Assembly (NCBI RefSeq): GCF_006517175.1
Contig: NZ_CP041186.1
Coordinates: forward strand, 6,289,074 to 6,353,073
Direction: 5' to 3'
Length of the DNA: 64,000 nt
Source of the DNA: Persicimonas caeni
Lineage (GTDB): Bacteria > Myxococcota_A > Bradymonadia > Bradymonadales > Bradymonadaceae
Shown: in pieces, positions 28,325 to 39,255 of the stretch
Position numbering within the stretch: the stretch's first letter is position 1
How the letters are laid out: each line of letters begins with the position of its first letter
Notes under the pieces: generated by a model
The model's input: the letters and a program-made list of their open reading frames with translations, nothing else
Database searches by the model: none
What the model was told of the DNA's origin: nothing
Program-made: the position numbers and the translations under genes

Positions 28325-28687
28325 TTACCTCAGCACCCGCTGGATGGTCGCCAGTAGCTTGTCCGGATCGAAGGGCTTGACCAGCCAGCCGGTCGCCCCG
28401 GCTTGCTTGCCCTTCATCTTCATGTCGGTGGTCGACTCGGTCGTCAGGATCAGGATGGGCGTGAACCGATACGAGCTAAGCTCGCGCAGCTTGCCCACCA
28501 GCGTGATCCCGTCCATCTGGGGCATATTTACGTCCGTGAGCACCAGGTCGGCCGATTCCGCCTCGGCCACCTCGAGCGCCTCGACGCCGTTGGTCGCCTC
28601 CATGATGTCGTAGCCCGCCTCACGCAGCGTGAAGCAGACCATCTGGCGCAGGGAGCGCGAGTCGTCGACGACTAGAATCTTGGCCAT
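28325..28687 (-). CDS. CheY-type single receiver, paralogue of 25445-25807
   Basis: A 120-residue receiver with Asp8/Asp9, Asp52 and Lys104 intact. It differs from the other CheY at about 11 positions, several of them charge reversals on the surface (K42E, E66K, K69E), which could change partner choice while keeping the active site. A strong AGGAGG site lies within the preceding remnant ORF, eight bases before the ATG. It is the only intact gene of the duplicated STAS-cheY-cheA block. Confidence 0.93.
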   Translation of the reverse strand: MAKILVVDDSRSLRQMVCFTLREAGYDIMEATNGVEALEVAEAESADLVLTDVNMPQMDGITLVGKLRELSSYRFTPILILTTESTTDMKMKGKQAGATGWLVKPFDPDKLLATIQRVLR

Positions 28688-28689
28688 CT

Positions 28690-28797
28690 TCAGACCTCCT
28701 CATGGTCGGCGTGAACGTTCTCGGCGCAGGCATACTCGGCGAGGGGCGGGGCGCTCAGCTCGTCTGGCAGCGTGATCGATGTGCTCTCGTTGCTCAT
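28690..28797 (-). pseudogene. STAS N-terminal remnant upstream of the second cheY
   Basis: A 35-codon ORF beginning MSNESTSITLPDEL and ending just before cheY. It resembles the N-terminus of the STAS protein at 25792 (MNTSSQPVTLPEQL) and occupies the same place relative to cheY, but the rest of the domain is missing. Its last codons contain the cheY ribosome binding site. It may be a relic, or kept as a leader whose translation couples to cheY. Confidence 0.5.
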
Positions 28798-28882
28798 CCC
28801 TTGGTCCGTGTCTCTTCGATTGATTGGGTCGTCCGTTCGTCGGGGGCCCGGCTCGCCCATTTCATCGTCACAGGAGTGTGAT

Positions 28883-28912
28883 ATTTTAATGAAATGTTCA
28901 AAAACGTGTTAA
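28883..28912 (-). promoter_or_regulatory. Candidate promoter of the chemosensory operon
   Basis: Reading the minus strand, TTAACA (28907-28912) and TAAAAT (28883-28888) are separated by 18 bp, a sigma-70-like arrangement in an AT-rich pocket within GC-rich DNA. It lies about 90 bp upstream of the first remnant ORF and the second cheY. Motif match only. Confidence 0.35.
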
Positions 28913-29126
28913 ATGGACCGCTGGCCACCGTTGTGCGTGCTTTGGTTAGGTTTTATGCGGGTTCGAGCGATCTCGTGAGATGTTGGTCTTGCGAAAAATA
29001 TGCGCAAATATGGGGCGTTTGCATATTTTGCGCGCTTCGTCTGGTTCACTTGTTTATATGCGGTTTAATTGCCTTGTTGGCGGCGCTTTTGTCCCTGTTT
29101 TTGCTGGGGGAGGGGGGCTCGGAGAT

Positions 29127-29335
29127 GCCTTTGAGCGGCGTAGAACGCGCGTCGTAGTGGTCGGCGAGGCTTTTGAGCGGCGTAGATCGCCTGTCGTAGC
29201 GGTTGGCGAGGCTTGGGGGAGCGTAGAACGCCTATCGTAGCTGTCGGCGAGGCTTGGGGCGGCGTAGAACGCCTATCGTAGCGGTCGGTGAGGCTCTTGG
29301 GCGGCGTAGAACGTGCGTCGTAGCGCTGGGCCGAG
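29127..29335. repeat. Tandem array, 42-bp unit, five copies
   Basis: Units centred on CGGCGTAGAACG start near 29136, 29178, 29219, 29260 and 29302, spaced 41-42 bp. They share the blocks CGTAGAACGC, GTCGTAG and TCGGCGAGGCTT with small differences. Short ORFs across it are low-complexity by-products. It lies between the che promoter and the next array. Confidence 0.7.
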
Positions 29336-29439
29336 CTTCGACACGTCTTGGACGTCTTCCGTAGTGAACTGTCGTGGCTTTGATGCCGCGAGAACGGGCG
29401 CCGTCGGCTACGACGCGCTTTCTACGCGAGCGAAAAGGA

Positions 29440-29850
29440 GCGAGAGCTGGAAGCACTCGTACCGATGGTCCGTTCGGTGCGTGGGCATCTTGCCCTCGTA
29501 AGCGAGAGCTGGAAGCACTCGCACCGGTGGTCCGTTCGGTGCGTGGGCATCTTGCCCTCGTAAGCGAGAGCTGGAAGCACTCGCACCGGTGGTCCGTTCG
29601 GTGCGTGGGCATCTTGCCCTCGTAAGCGAGAGCTGGAAGCACTCGCACCGATGGTCCGTTCGGTGCGTGGGCATCTTGCCCTCGTAAGCGAGAGCTGGAA
29701 GCACTCGCACCGATGGTCCGTTCGGTGCGTGGGCATCTTGCCCTCGTAAGCGAGAGCTGGAAGCACTCGCACCGGTGGTCCGTTCGGTGCGTGGGCATCT
29801 TGCCCTCGTAAGCGAGAGCTGGAAGCACTCGTACCGATGCGGCTTTGAGT
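29440..29850. repeat. Tandem array, 62-bp unit, about 6.5 copies, hairpin-forming
   Basis: Copies start at 29440, 29502, 29564, 29626, 29688, 29750 and 29812, exactly 62 bp apart; the last is partial. Each contains GGTGCGTGGGCATCTTGCCC then TCG and the dyad GCACCG/CGGTGC. Variation among copies is limited to a few positions (CGCACCGGTGG versus CGCACCGATGG). Single or shorter-period relatives lie at 45112, 51689 and 63036. The array ends about 75 bp before the kinase gene start. Confidence 0.8.
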
Positions 29851-29924
29851 TCATCGACGAAGTCGTTACACTCGCCCGGCAACGAAACGCCCCCACGGAC
29901 CTCAGCCTTACGAGACGCATCACC

Positions 29925-32491
<2,567 letters not shown>

Positions 32492-32495
<4 letters not shown>

Positions 32496-33562
32496 GAATT
32501 GTCGGCTTCTCCAGCCTCTCCATCCTTCTGGGCGTGCTCGGCGTGCTGCTCGAGCTTCTCGACGACCCACCGGGCGCGCTCGCTCATCGCCTCGTCACCC
32601 TCGCCGTCGACCTCGTCGCTGCGCTTGGCGATGACGTCGCACCACTTTTGCAACAACTCGGCCGGGATATGCGTCCAAGATTCGACGTCGTGGCGGTCCT
32701 TCATGAGGTCGCGGAACGCGTCGCAATGCTCTTCGACGTCGTTCGTGCGCATCAGCGCGTGGAAGCGCTCGTTTTGCTTTTGCCACTTCTTGGTGCGCGA
32801 CTTGTCACGCGGCCTCGCGACGGTCTGCTCGCTCCAGTGCACCGAGGCGGTCGGATCGACAGGGGCTGTCTGCTCGGCCGGAGCCTCGGCGACCGGTTCG
32901 GGGGCCGCAGCAGGCTCGGGAGCAGGCTCGGAGCGAGACGGCGCGGGGGAGGGCCGACGTGACGGCTCGTCGACATCCTCCATCTCCTCGGGGGTATACA
33001 CGCCGACCAACACGTCCTGATACTCCATGCGCGCCAGGTTCATCGAGGCGCGCGCGGCGAGCAGGTTTCGCGGGTACTTGCGCCACGTGCCGCTCCCCCA
33101 CAGCCCGGCGACCTGTGCGTCGTGCTTCGAGAAGGTGTAGCGCGTCGGCTCCGGGTTGCCGCGCCGCTTGGTCTCCCAGGTCGAGTACTCGTCGGTCGAC
33201 TCGATGCAGGTAAAGTACTCGCAAGCCTCCGACGCCTTGACCACGCCCACGGCCAGCGCCGCCGGCATGGTCACCTTGCCGTTGATGACGTTGAGGTTTT
33301 GCAGCGCATTGACCGCCGACAGCCCCAACTCCGCGCCGCGCTGGATGATCAGCATGGCGTCGGCGGGAGACTTGATGTGGCGCGGGCACAGGTCGCTCTG
33401 GACGACGATCTTGCAGTAGCGCATCAGCTCGGCCAAATCGCGCGGCTCGTAGCGCCCGGTGCCGAGCGCACCCGTCTGACGCGACGACGCCGCTGCGCGA
33501 CCGTGAGCATCGCGCGGTTCGCTGGTTGCTTCCGGGGTCTTCTGATTCGGTGGTGTTGCCAT
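32492..33562 (-). CDS. RecT-like single-strand annealing protein
   Basis: A 356-residue protein whose residues about 40-215 match the RecT/phage recombinase pattern: an IIQRGAELGLSAVNALQNLN helix-turn, VINGKVTMPAAL, RYTFSKHDAQVAGL and the W-K-Y-P / RASMNLAR / VLVGVYTPEE blocks. After a Pro/Ala/Glu-rich linker there is a charged C-terminal helical region. Such proteins anneal ssDNA for recombination and are usually phage-borne with an exonuclease; no exonuclease or phage gene is nearby, so this is a solitary copy. Its promoter contains a LexA-box-like site (33620-33631), suggesting SOS control. Confidence 0.8.
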
Positions 33563-33606
33563 GGTCCTCTCTCTTTCGAGTGGAAAAACGACGTTATCTG
33601 AGGACC

Positions 33607-33631
33607 ACTATACAGCACTGAACGCATGTTC
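33607..33631 (-). promoter_or_regulatory. Candidate promoter with LexA-box-like operator for the RecT-like gene
   Basis: GAACGCATGTTC (33620-33631) is a perfect GAAC-N4-GTTC dyad. Read on the minus strand with its flanks, it also fits most positions of the myxobacterial LexA consensus as I recall it. A -10-like TATAGT (33607-33612) lies eight bases downstream, so LexA binding would block the promoter. It is about 58 bp before the RecT-like ATG. Confidence 0.55.
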
Positions 33632-33658
33632 GGTAGCGTGAAGTTTTGTTGTGGATAT

Positions 33659-34288
33659 TCAGTCGTTTGTCTCGGTGTTGGTCGGGGCGGGGTTGCCTCG
33701 GATATGCCGAGAGTAGAACTGGATATAGTCGACCGCGGCCACGGCGCTGAACGCGATGGTCAGCACGGTCAACCAGGTAGGCACCTCTCGCCAGATCAAC
33801 AGCGTGAGCAGGAAGGCGAATTGCAAGGCCGTGGTGAGCTTGCCCACGATGCGAGGCCCCATGCGCTTGAGCTCGGAGCGGTCCCCGAACAAGAGGATGA
33901 AGATGCAGGCCACCGCCACGGTCACGTCTCGCAGGGCGATCAAACCGAGGATCGGCAGGCTCAACCAGCCTTGCCACACGAAGGTGAAGAGCATCGCCAC
34001 GATGAACAGCTTGTCGGCGACCGGATCGAGCATGCGCCCAAATTGGCTCTCGACGCTCCAGAGTCGGCTCAGCGCGCCGTCGAGCCATTCGGTCAGCGCA
34101 GCGACGGCTAGCACCCAGAGCCACCAGTCTTGGGGCATCGCCGGGAACGCGAACGCCAGCCCCATGCGCAGCACCGTGAGGCTGTTGGGGAAATACCGCT
34201 TGAAGGTGCGTGCGGGCGGCGAGTGGTCGGAGGCATCGGCGCCGAAGATCTTGAAGAGGTTCTCCGTATGGATTTGTTGGTCACTCAC
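33659..34288 (-). CDS. CDP-alcohol phosphatidyltransferase family membrane protein
   Basis: A 209-residue integral membrane enzyme with about five hydrophobic segments. The family motif D-x2-D-G-x2-A-R-x8-G-x3-D-x3-D is seen as EWLDGALSR...FGRMLDPVADK: the first Asp is Glu and the Ala before Arg is Ser, so one metal ligand is conservatively altered. It most resembles PgsA-type phosphatidylglycerophosphate synthases, but the altered motif leaves substrate open. The start is the GTG at 34288 after AAGGAGG, rather than the GTG at 34342. It lies divergent from the DUF924 gene. Confidence 0.8.
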   Translation of the reverse strand: MSDQQIHTENLFKIFGADASDHSPPARTFKRYFPNSLTVLRMGLAFAFPAMPQDWWLWVLAVAALTEWLDGALSRLWSVESQFGRMLDPVADKLFIVAMLFTFVWQGWLSLPILGLIALRDVTVAVACIFILLFGDRSELKRMGPRIVGKLTTALQFAFLLTLLIWREVPTWLTVLTIAFSAVAAVDYIQFYSRHIRGNPAPTNTETND

Positions 34289-34365
34289 GTCTGCACTGCC
34301 TCCTTCACGTGTGCTCGGTTTGCCACTAAGATCTTCACACACAACCTCGTCTCAAGGAGATAACG

Positions 34366-34962
34366 ATGGAAAAGCAGCAAGAAATTCTCGACTTCTGGTT
34401 CGGCAGCGACTACGTGCCCGAAGAAGGCGAGCCCGAGTTTCGCAAAGAGTGGTTCATCAAAGACGACGCCTTCGACCGGCGCATCGAAGAGCAGTTTGCC
34501 GAGGACCTCGAGCGGGCCATCCGCGGCGAGTACGATGACTGGGCCGAGACGCCGCGGGGTCGCCTGGCGCTGATCATCTTGCTCGACCAGTTCTCGCGCA
34601 ACCTCTTTCGCGGCTCGCCGCGCTCGTGGAGCCAAGATCTCCTGGCGCTCAAGCTCTCGCTCGAGGGCATCGACAAGGGCCACGATTTGGAGCTGGGCGT
34701 GGTCGAGCGCGGCTTCTTCTACCTGCCCATCGAGCACTCCGAGGACATCCATCTTCAGAATCTGTCGGTCGAGAAGTTCGGTGAGTTGCTCGAGATCGCC
34801 CCCGAGATTGCCGGCGGCGAGAACGGGCTTTACGACTACGCGGTTCGCCACCGCGACGTGATCGAGCAATTCGGACGCTACCCGCACCGAAACGAGGTGC
34901 TCGGGCGTCCGAACACGCCCGAAGAAGAAGAGTTCTTGGCCAAGCCGGGCGCAGGATTTTAA
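34366..34962 (+). CDS. DUF924 family protein
   Basis: A 198-residue DUF924 protein, recognised from EILDFWFG at the N-terminus, LALIILLDQFSRNLFRG, FFYLPIEHSED and the closing IEQFGRYPHRNEVLGR. The fold is TPR-like alpha-helical; the biochemical role of the family is unknown. AGGAG precedes the ATG. It is followed after 19 bp by the phosphatase gene, probably in one transcript. Confidence 0.93.
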   Translation: MEKQQEILDFWFGSDYVPEEGEPEFRKEWFIKDDAFDRRIEEQFAEDLERAIRGEYDDWAETPRGRLALIILLDQFSRNLFRGSPRSWSQDLLALKLSLEGIDKGHDLELGVVERGFFYLPIEHSEDIHLQNLSVEKFGELLEIAPEIAGGENGLYDYAVRHRDVIEQFGRYPHRNEVLGRPNTPEEEEFLAKPGAGF

Positions 34963-34981
34963 ATGACTGCACGGAGATAAG

Positions 34982-35485
34982 GTGAACGTTCCCCGACACC
35001 CCAAGATCATGGCCCGTTCGCTGCCGGAGGCCAATATGGAGGTCATCCGGCTCGGGCCGAACACGGCGGTCGTCTCCATCGGCTCGCCGGATGGGCCGTT
35101 GCCGTACGGCTTCGAAGAGGACAACCCACTGCACCTTCGCCTCGAGTTTCACGACGTCCTCAACCCCGACCCGGGCGCCTACGACGACACCGACGCCGAG
35201 ATTCGGCCGCCGAAGCGCGAGGATGTGGAGTTGATTCGCCGCCACGCCGAGTCGCTACGCCAGGCCGGGGTGGTCTACTGTCATTGCAACGCCGGCATCA
35301 GCCGGTCGACGGCGGTCGCCTATATCCTGCGCTGCATCTGGCGCGGCCCCGGTTGTGAAGAGGAGTGCCTCCAGGCGGTGTTCGACGACCGTCCGGAGGC
35401 CGAGCCCAACGAATTGTTGGTGCGATATGCCGACGAGATGCTGCGCCGAGGAGGGCGCATGCTCACTGCGTTGAGTGCTCGCTAG
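34982..35485 (+). CDS. Dual-specificity phosphatase-like protein
   Basis: A 167-residue protein tyrosine/dual-specificity phosphatase-like enzyme with the signature HCNAGISRS: His101, nucleophile Cys102 and Arg108 (CX5R). The general-acid Asp is probably in the DPGAYDDTDAE loop. No signal peptide, so cytosolic. It may act on phosphoproteins from the many kinases around, but the substrate is not predictable. The GTG at 34982 is preceded by GGAGATAAG. The gene's end overlaps the convergent lipoprotein gene by 23 bp. Confidence 0.85.
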   Translation: MNVPRHPKIMARSLPEANMEVIRLGPNTAVVSIGSPDGPLPYGFEEDNPLHLRLEFHDVLNPDPGAYDDTDAEIRPPKREDVELIRRHAESLRQAGVVYCHCNAGISRSTAVAYILRCIWRGPGCEEECLQAVFDDRPEAEPNELLVRYADEMLRRGGRMLTALSAR

Positions 35486-36656
35486 TCGGAGCGAGCGCGC
35501 GCCCAAACTGCACTCCTTGCTCGAGCCAGTCGGTCAGCCCCAGCCCCAGCACCGCGGCCACCACCGCCGAGGAGCGGTTCTCCGGCAGTGGGAGCGCGTA
35601 GCTGAGCACATCGCCTTGGCGCGAGACGTCCAGCGCGTCGATATAGCTCTCTCCAAGGAAGGCGACGATCGCGCCGGCCGACGCTTCCAGGAGCGTCTCG
35701 CCGGGCACCACGCGGTCGAGCTCGCGAAACTGCGACTGCAGGCGCGCCAAGTTTCGCTGGACCTCGTCTTCGATCTGGTCGAGCGACTCGGCCGAGCCCC
35801 GAAAGCTCGCCTGCACCGATGGGCCGAAGGCCAATATGGCCTCGTCGGCGCTCTCCACGCCGCTCGCGCCCATCTCGGAGCCCGGGGCTGTGGTCGGCAT
35901 TTCGTCGGCCTGCGCGCCGGCGCCGGCCACGACCAGACGTCCCCTGTCGGTCAACTCGAAGAGCGCCTCGAAACTCGCCAGCCGCTCGGAGTCGGCCAGC
36001 GACTCGGCCCCCTGGGCCATCCGAGCGGTCGCTCGCTCGACGGCCATCTCGTCGACGAAGATAGCCACACCCCGAGGCTCCTCGAGCATGACCATCCACA
36101 GGTCGAGCTGGCCGGCCATCAATTGCAGAAACTCGCCGGCGAACGCTCCCTCGAAGGGTTGGTCGAGCCGAAAGACCTCGTAGCCGTTCATCTCGAGCTG
36201 CGTGGCGCCCTGGGGCGGCTCGAATTGGCCGTCGAAGATGAGGGCGACGCGGTTTTCGCTGGCGGCCATGACCGCCGAGTTTGCCTGGGTCAGGTCGAGG
36301 CGAATGCGGTCGCGAAACACCTCGGAGAGACGCTCGCGCAGCCCGGCGGCGCGCTCACGAGCCGAGACGCCTTCGTCAGCAGGCACGAGTTCGCCGAAAA
36401 AGGCCCACAGATAAGCCGCGTCGGCAACGGCGACCAGTTCGGTATCGGCGGGAAACCAGCGCGCGCGCTGGTTCAGGTGTTCGAACGCCTCGAAGCGTGC
36501 GGGTGCTCGGCGCTCGGCAACGGCTTGTTGGGTGGCTTCGCTCTCGGCGCCGGCCTCTTCGGGCGCGCTCTTGCACCCCCACAGGCCCGCGGCCAAAAGG
36601 AGCGTGCTCAGACAGGCCATCAGGGCCAAGCGCGTCGGTCGTCGATTGTCGATCAT
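35463..36656 (-). CDS. Hypothetical lipoprotein
   Basis: A 397-residue lipoprotein: basic N-terminus, hydrophobic segment and lipobox LWGC with Cys28, followed by an acidic Ala/Glu-rich linker. The rest is soluble and has no recognised domain; Leu/Ala-rich helical stretches alternate with sheets. It probably sits in the outer or inner membrane facing the periplasm. It is divergent from the exported EEP-family gene at 36806. Confidence 0.75.
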   Translation of the reverse strand: MIDNRRPTRLALMACLSTLLLAAGLWGCKSAPEEAGAESEATQQAVAERRAPARFEAFEHLNQRARWFPADTELVAVADAAYLWAFFGELVPADEGVSARERAAGLRERLSEVFRDRIRLDLTQANSAVMAASENRVALIFDGQFEPPQGATQLEMNGYEVFRLDQPFEGAFAGEFLQLMAGQLDLWMVMLEEPRGVAIFVDEMAVERATARMAQGAESLADSERLASFEALFELTDRGRLVVAGAGAQADEMPTTAPGSEMGASGVESADEAILAFGPSVQASFRGSAESLDQIEDEVQRNLARLQSQFRELDRVVPGETLLEASAGAIVAFLGESYIDALDVSRQGDVLSYALPLPENRSSAVVAAVLGLGLTDWLEQGVQFGRALAPTSEHSTQ

Positions 36657-36805
36657 GGGGTACCCCCTGCCAGCGGCCGAGTTCGGAGTCGATGGGCGGC
36701 CGATTTTCCGCGGCTGGTATCACACCGGTGGTTGGCGGTATACTAACGGCGGACACATTGAAAAATATCGACGCATCGCGATAGCGCGCAAAGGCGAGGG
36801 TAGAG

Positions 36806-37693
36806 ATGGGCGACGATCTCACCAAATCGAAAGGACTCTCACGCCGCGGATTTCTCCGGGGCATGATCGGGGCGGCCGCAGGGGTCGGCGCCCTCTCGTC
36901 GGGCTGCGGGATGCTCTCCACCGACATCGGCCCCATCGCGGTGCGCCACCCCTCTTGGCACGACGATGCGCGCCTGCGCGCCGACCGCGTCGACCCGATC
37001 CGCTTGAAAGTCGTCTCCTACAACGTCGCGCACTGGAAGGGCGGCGACGGCAAGACCGACGCCCAACGCATTGTCGATGTCCTGGCGCCGCTCGAGCCCG
37101 ACGTCATCGCCCTGCAGGAGACCGATATGGCGCGCGTCGACGGCACCGACCAGCCTCGCCTCGACTATATCGCCCAGGCGCTGGGCCATCAGGTCATCAC
37201 CGTGCCCGACGAGGACGCCGGCTATTGTTATCGCCGAAACGCGCTGATGACGCGCTTTCCGATCAATGAGGTCAACTGCATCGACATTTCGCGCCCCGGG
37301 CGCGACAAGCGCGGCCTGCTCGAGGCGGAGTTGATGGTCGGCGACGAAATCGTGCGCGTCATCGGCACCCACCTGGGCCTCGACTCCGACGAGCGCGCCC
37401 GCCAGATCACTGACTTGCTCAACTGGCTCTTCGGCCGTCCCAAGCACCGCGGGGCGGTAGTCATGGGCGACTTCAACGAATGGTTTGGCGGCAGCGCCAA
37501 CTTCGCCGCCCTCGAGCGCTACCTGGGCGAGTCGCGCGGGCCGTCGACCTTCCCGGCCGAAGCACCGCTGTTCCACCTCGATCGCATCTGGTCCAACCCC
37601 GTCGACGGCATCAAAAAGGTCGGCGTGCCGCGCAACGCGTTGACCAAAATCGCCAGCGATCACCTGCCCATCTGGGCCCACGTCGAGTTGTAA
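36806..37693 (+). CDS. Tat-exported endonuclease/exonuclease/phosphatase family protein
   Basis: A 295-residue EEP-superfamily protein. The N-terminus has a twin-arginine signal SRRGFLRG and a hydrophobic stretch ending at SSGC, so it may be a Tat lipoprotein. Catalytic family motifs are VVSYNVAHW, ALQETD, GTHLGL, GDFNEW and SDHLPIWA. It resembles extracellular DNases, sphingomyelinases or inositol phosphatases of the superfamily; which one cannot be decided. A second exported EEP protein lies at 63161. Confidence 0.87.
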   Translation: MGDDLTKSKGLSRRGFLRGMIGAAAGVGALSSGCGMLSTDIGPIAVRHPSWHDDARLRADRVDPIRLKVVSYNVAHWKGGDGKTDAQRIVDVLAPLEPDVIALQETDMARVDGTDQPRLDYIAQALGHQVITVPDEDAGYCYRRNALMTRFPINEVNCIDISRPGRDKRGLLEAELMVGDEIVRVIGTHLGLDSDERARQITDLLNWLFGRPKHRGAVVMGDFNEWFGGSANFAALERYLGESRGPSTFPAEAPLFHLDRIWSNPVDGIKKVGVPRNALTKIASDHLPIWAHVEL

Positions 37694-37723
37694 GCCGGCG
37701 GCTTCCTCCCAGCGATGACACGC

Positions 37724-37751
37724 ACCGATACGTGGTCACATTTGTATCGGT
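37724..37751. promoter_or_regulatory. Perfect 8-bp inverted repeat upstream of a lipoprotein gene
   Basis: ACCGATAC (37724-37731) and GTATCGGT (37744-37751) are perfect inverted repeats with a 12-bp centre. It lies 31 bp after the preceding gene and 37 bp before the ATG at 37789. It has no T-tract, so it is either an operator or a simple hairpin. Confidence 0.3.
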
Positions 37752-37788
37752 AGTCACGTCTGGCTTTCGGCCACGAAGGGAGGAGACG

Positions 37789-38331
37789 ATGAGAATCACG
37801 CAAAGCTTGGGCTCGCAGGCGCGTTGGGCGATGGTGTTTCTGGCAGCGCTCGCACTTGTCGCACTCTCAATGGTGTCGTGGGGTTGTGACTCGGACTTCG
37901 GCATGGAGTACGCCGACGAGGGGGCCGCCCCGTCGAAGGCGGCTGACCAGGCCGGCCAGGGCGAGGGCGGCGATATCGAAGTCGCCGGGGTCGCCATGGG
38001 GAGCGCGATCAGCGCCGAAAAAGAGATCACCCGTCCGACCAAAACCTTTCATCCCGACGACACGGTCTACGTGGGCGTCACCCTGCGCGGCTCCGCCAGC
38101 GACACGCACCTGACCGCGCGCTGGTTTCACGGCCCCGAGTTGGAGCAGATTGCCAAGACACGCTTTCGCGCTTCGCCCGACGGGCTGGAAATCACCGAGA
38201 TGCATATCGGCGAGACCCCCGAGCCTCTCGAGGTGGGCCAGTACCGCGTCGAAGTGCGCATGAACGGCGAGATTGTCGAAGTACGCGACTTCGAGGTGGT
38301 CCCCGAGGACGTCGAACTCGAGGGAACGTGA
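37789..38331 (+). CDS. Hypothetical lipoprotein with Ig-like/beta C-terminal part
   Basis: A 180-residue lipoprotein. The ATG at 37789 follows GGAGGAGA, and the signal peptide ends at SWGC. An acidic, Gly-rich linker leads to a domain of predicted beta strands (TVYVGVTLRG, LTARWFHG, GQYRVEVRMNGE), reminiscent of small Ig-like carbohydrate- or protein-binding modules. No specific family recognised. Confidence 0.78.
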   Translation: MRITQSLGSQARWAMVFLAALALVALSMVSWGCDSDFGMEYADEGAAPSKAADQAGQGEGGDIEVAGVAMGSAISAEKEITRPTKTFHPDDTVYVGVTLRGSASDTHLTARWFHGPELEQIAKTRFRASPDGLEITEMHIGETPEPLEVGQYRVEVRMNGEIVEVRDFEVVPEDVELEGT

Positions 38332-38436
38332 GTTCGAACGCGAGGACGATTCAGGAGCCGGGCTTGAGCTGAGGCGAGCGGCGTTGTATCGGTCATGAGG
38401 TCCGCATTCGAACGCAATTTCACCCAAGAGGTTTCG

Positions 38437-39243
38437 ATGCCACAGAAGCTCGAGTTGCTCAGCAGGGACGTCGCTCGGCAGGTTGTCGAGCTCGCCGAAC
38501 GCGCCGGCGAAGCGATCATGGAGATTTACGAGACGGCCGACTTCGAGACTCAGTACAAAGAGGACGAGTCGCCGCTGACCGCCGCCGACCTGGCCGCCCA
38601 CCGGGTTCTGGTGGAGGGCCTCCAGAAACTCACGCCCGACGTGCCCGTGCTCTCCGAAGAGTCCAAGGGCATCTCCTACGAGGAGCGGCGCGACTGGGGT
38701 GACTTCTGGCTGGTCGATCCCCTCGACGGGACCAAGGAGTTCATCAAGCGAAACGGAGAGTTCACCGTCAACGTCGCGTTGATTCGACGCGACGAACCCG
38801 TCATGGGCGTGGTGCATGCCCCGGCGCTCGAAACCTCGTATTACGCGGTCAAGGAGTTGGGGGCGTTCAAGCGCACCGCCGACGGTGAAGAGTCCATCGA
38901 GACCTCTCGTGAGGTCCAGCCACCGCTGACCGTGGTGGTCAGCCGCTCTCACCTTCGCGAGCGCGACGAGCAGTTCATCGAGCAGCTTCGCGCCCGTTAT
39001 GACGAGGTGGAGCTATCTCCGACGGGCAGCGCGCTCAAGTTGTGCCTGGTCGCCGAGGGCACCGCCGACGTCTACCCACGCTTCGGGCCCACCATGGAGT
39101 GGGATATCGGCGCGGCTCAGTGCGTCGTCGAGCAGGCCGGCGGCGTCGTGCTCACCGAGGAAGGCGAGCCGCTGCGCTACAACAAAAAGCAGCTCGTCAA
39201 TCCCTTCTTCATCGCTCGCACCCCGGCCGTCGAGCTTCCCTGA
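38437..39243 (+). CDS. cysQ: 3'(2'),5'-bisphosphate nucleotidase
   Basis: A 268-residue inositol-monophosphatase-superfamily enzyme of the CysQ type, which hydrolyses adenosine 3',5'-bisphosphate made in sulfate assimilation. Metal-binding motifs are VLSEES, WLVDPLDGTKEFIKR and WDIGAAQ. The ATG at 38437 follows AAGAGG; the longer ORF is not conserved in the family. It is followed after 12 bp by two small orphan genes in the same direction. Confidence 0.93.
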   Translation: MPQKLELLSRDVARQVVELAERAGEAIMEIYETADFETQYKEDESPLTAADLAAHRVLVEGLQKLTPDVPVLSEESKGISYEERRDWGDFWLVDPLDGTKEFIKRNGEFTVNVALIRRDEPVMGVVHAPALETSYYAVKELGAFKRTADGEESIETSREVQPPLTVVVSRSHLRERDEQFIEQLRARYDEVELSPTGSALKLCLVAEGTADVYPRFGPTMEWDIGAAQCVVEQAGGVVLTEEGEPLRYNKKQLVNPFFIARTPAVELP

Positions 39244-39255
39244 GATGATGGCCAG

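Noticed and set aside
28894-29157. Plus-strand ORF of 87 codons with a hydrophobic segment
   Set aside because: No ribosome site, it overlaps the che promoter candidate and ends inside the 42-bp repeat. It could be a small membrane protein but the support is too weak.
29440-29850. CRISPR array
   Set aside because: Units are near-identical over their full 62 bp, so there are no distinct spacers, and no cas gene is near.
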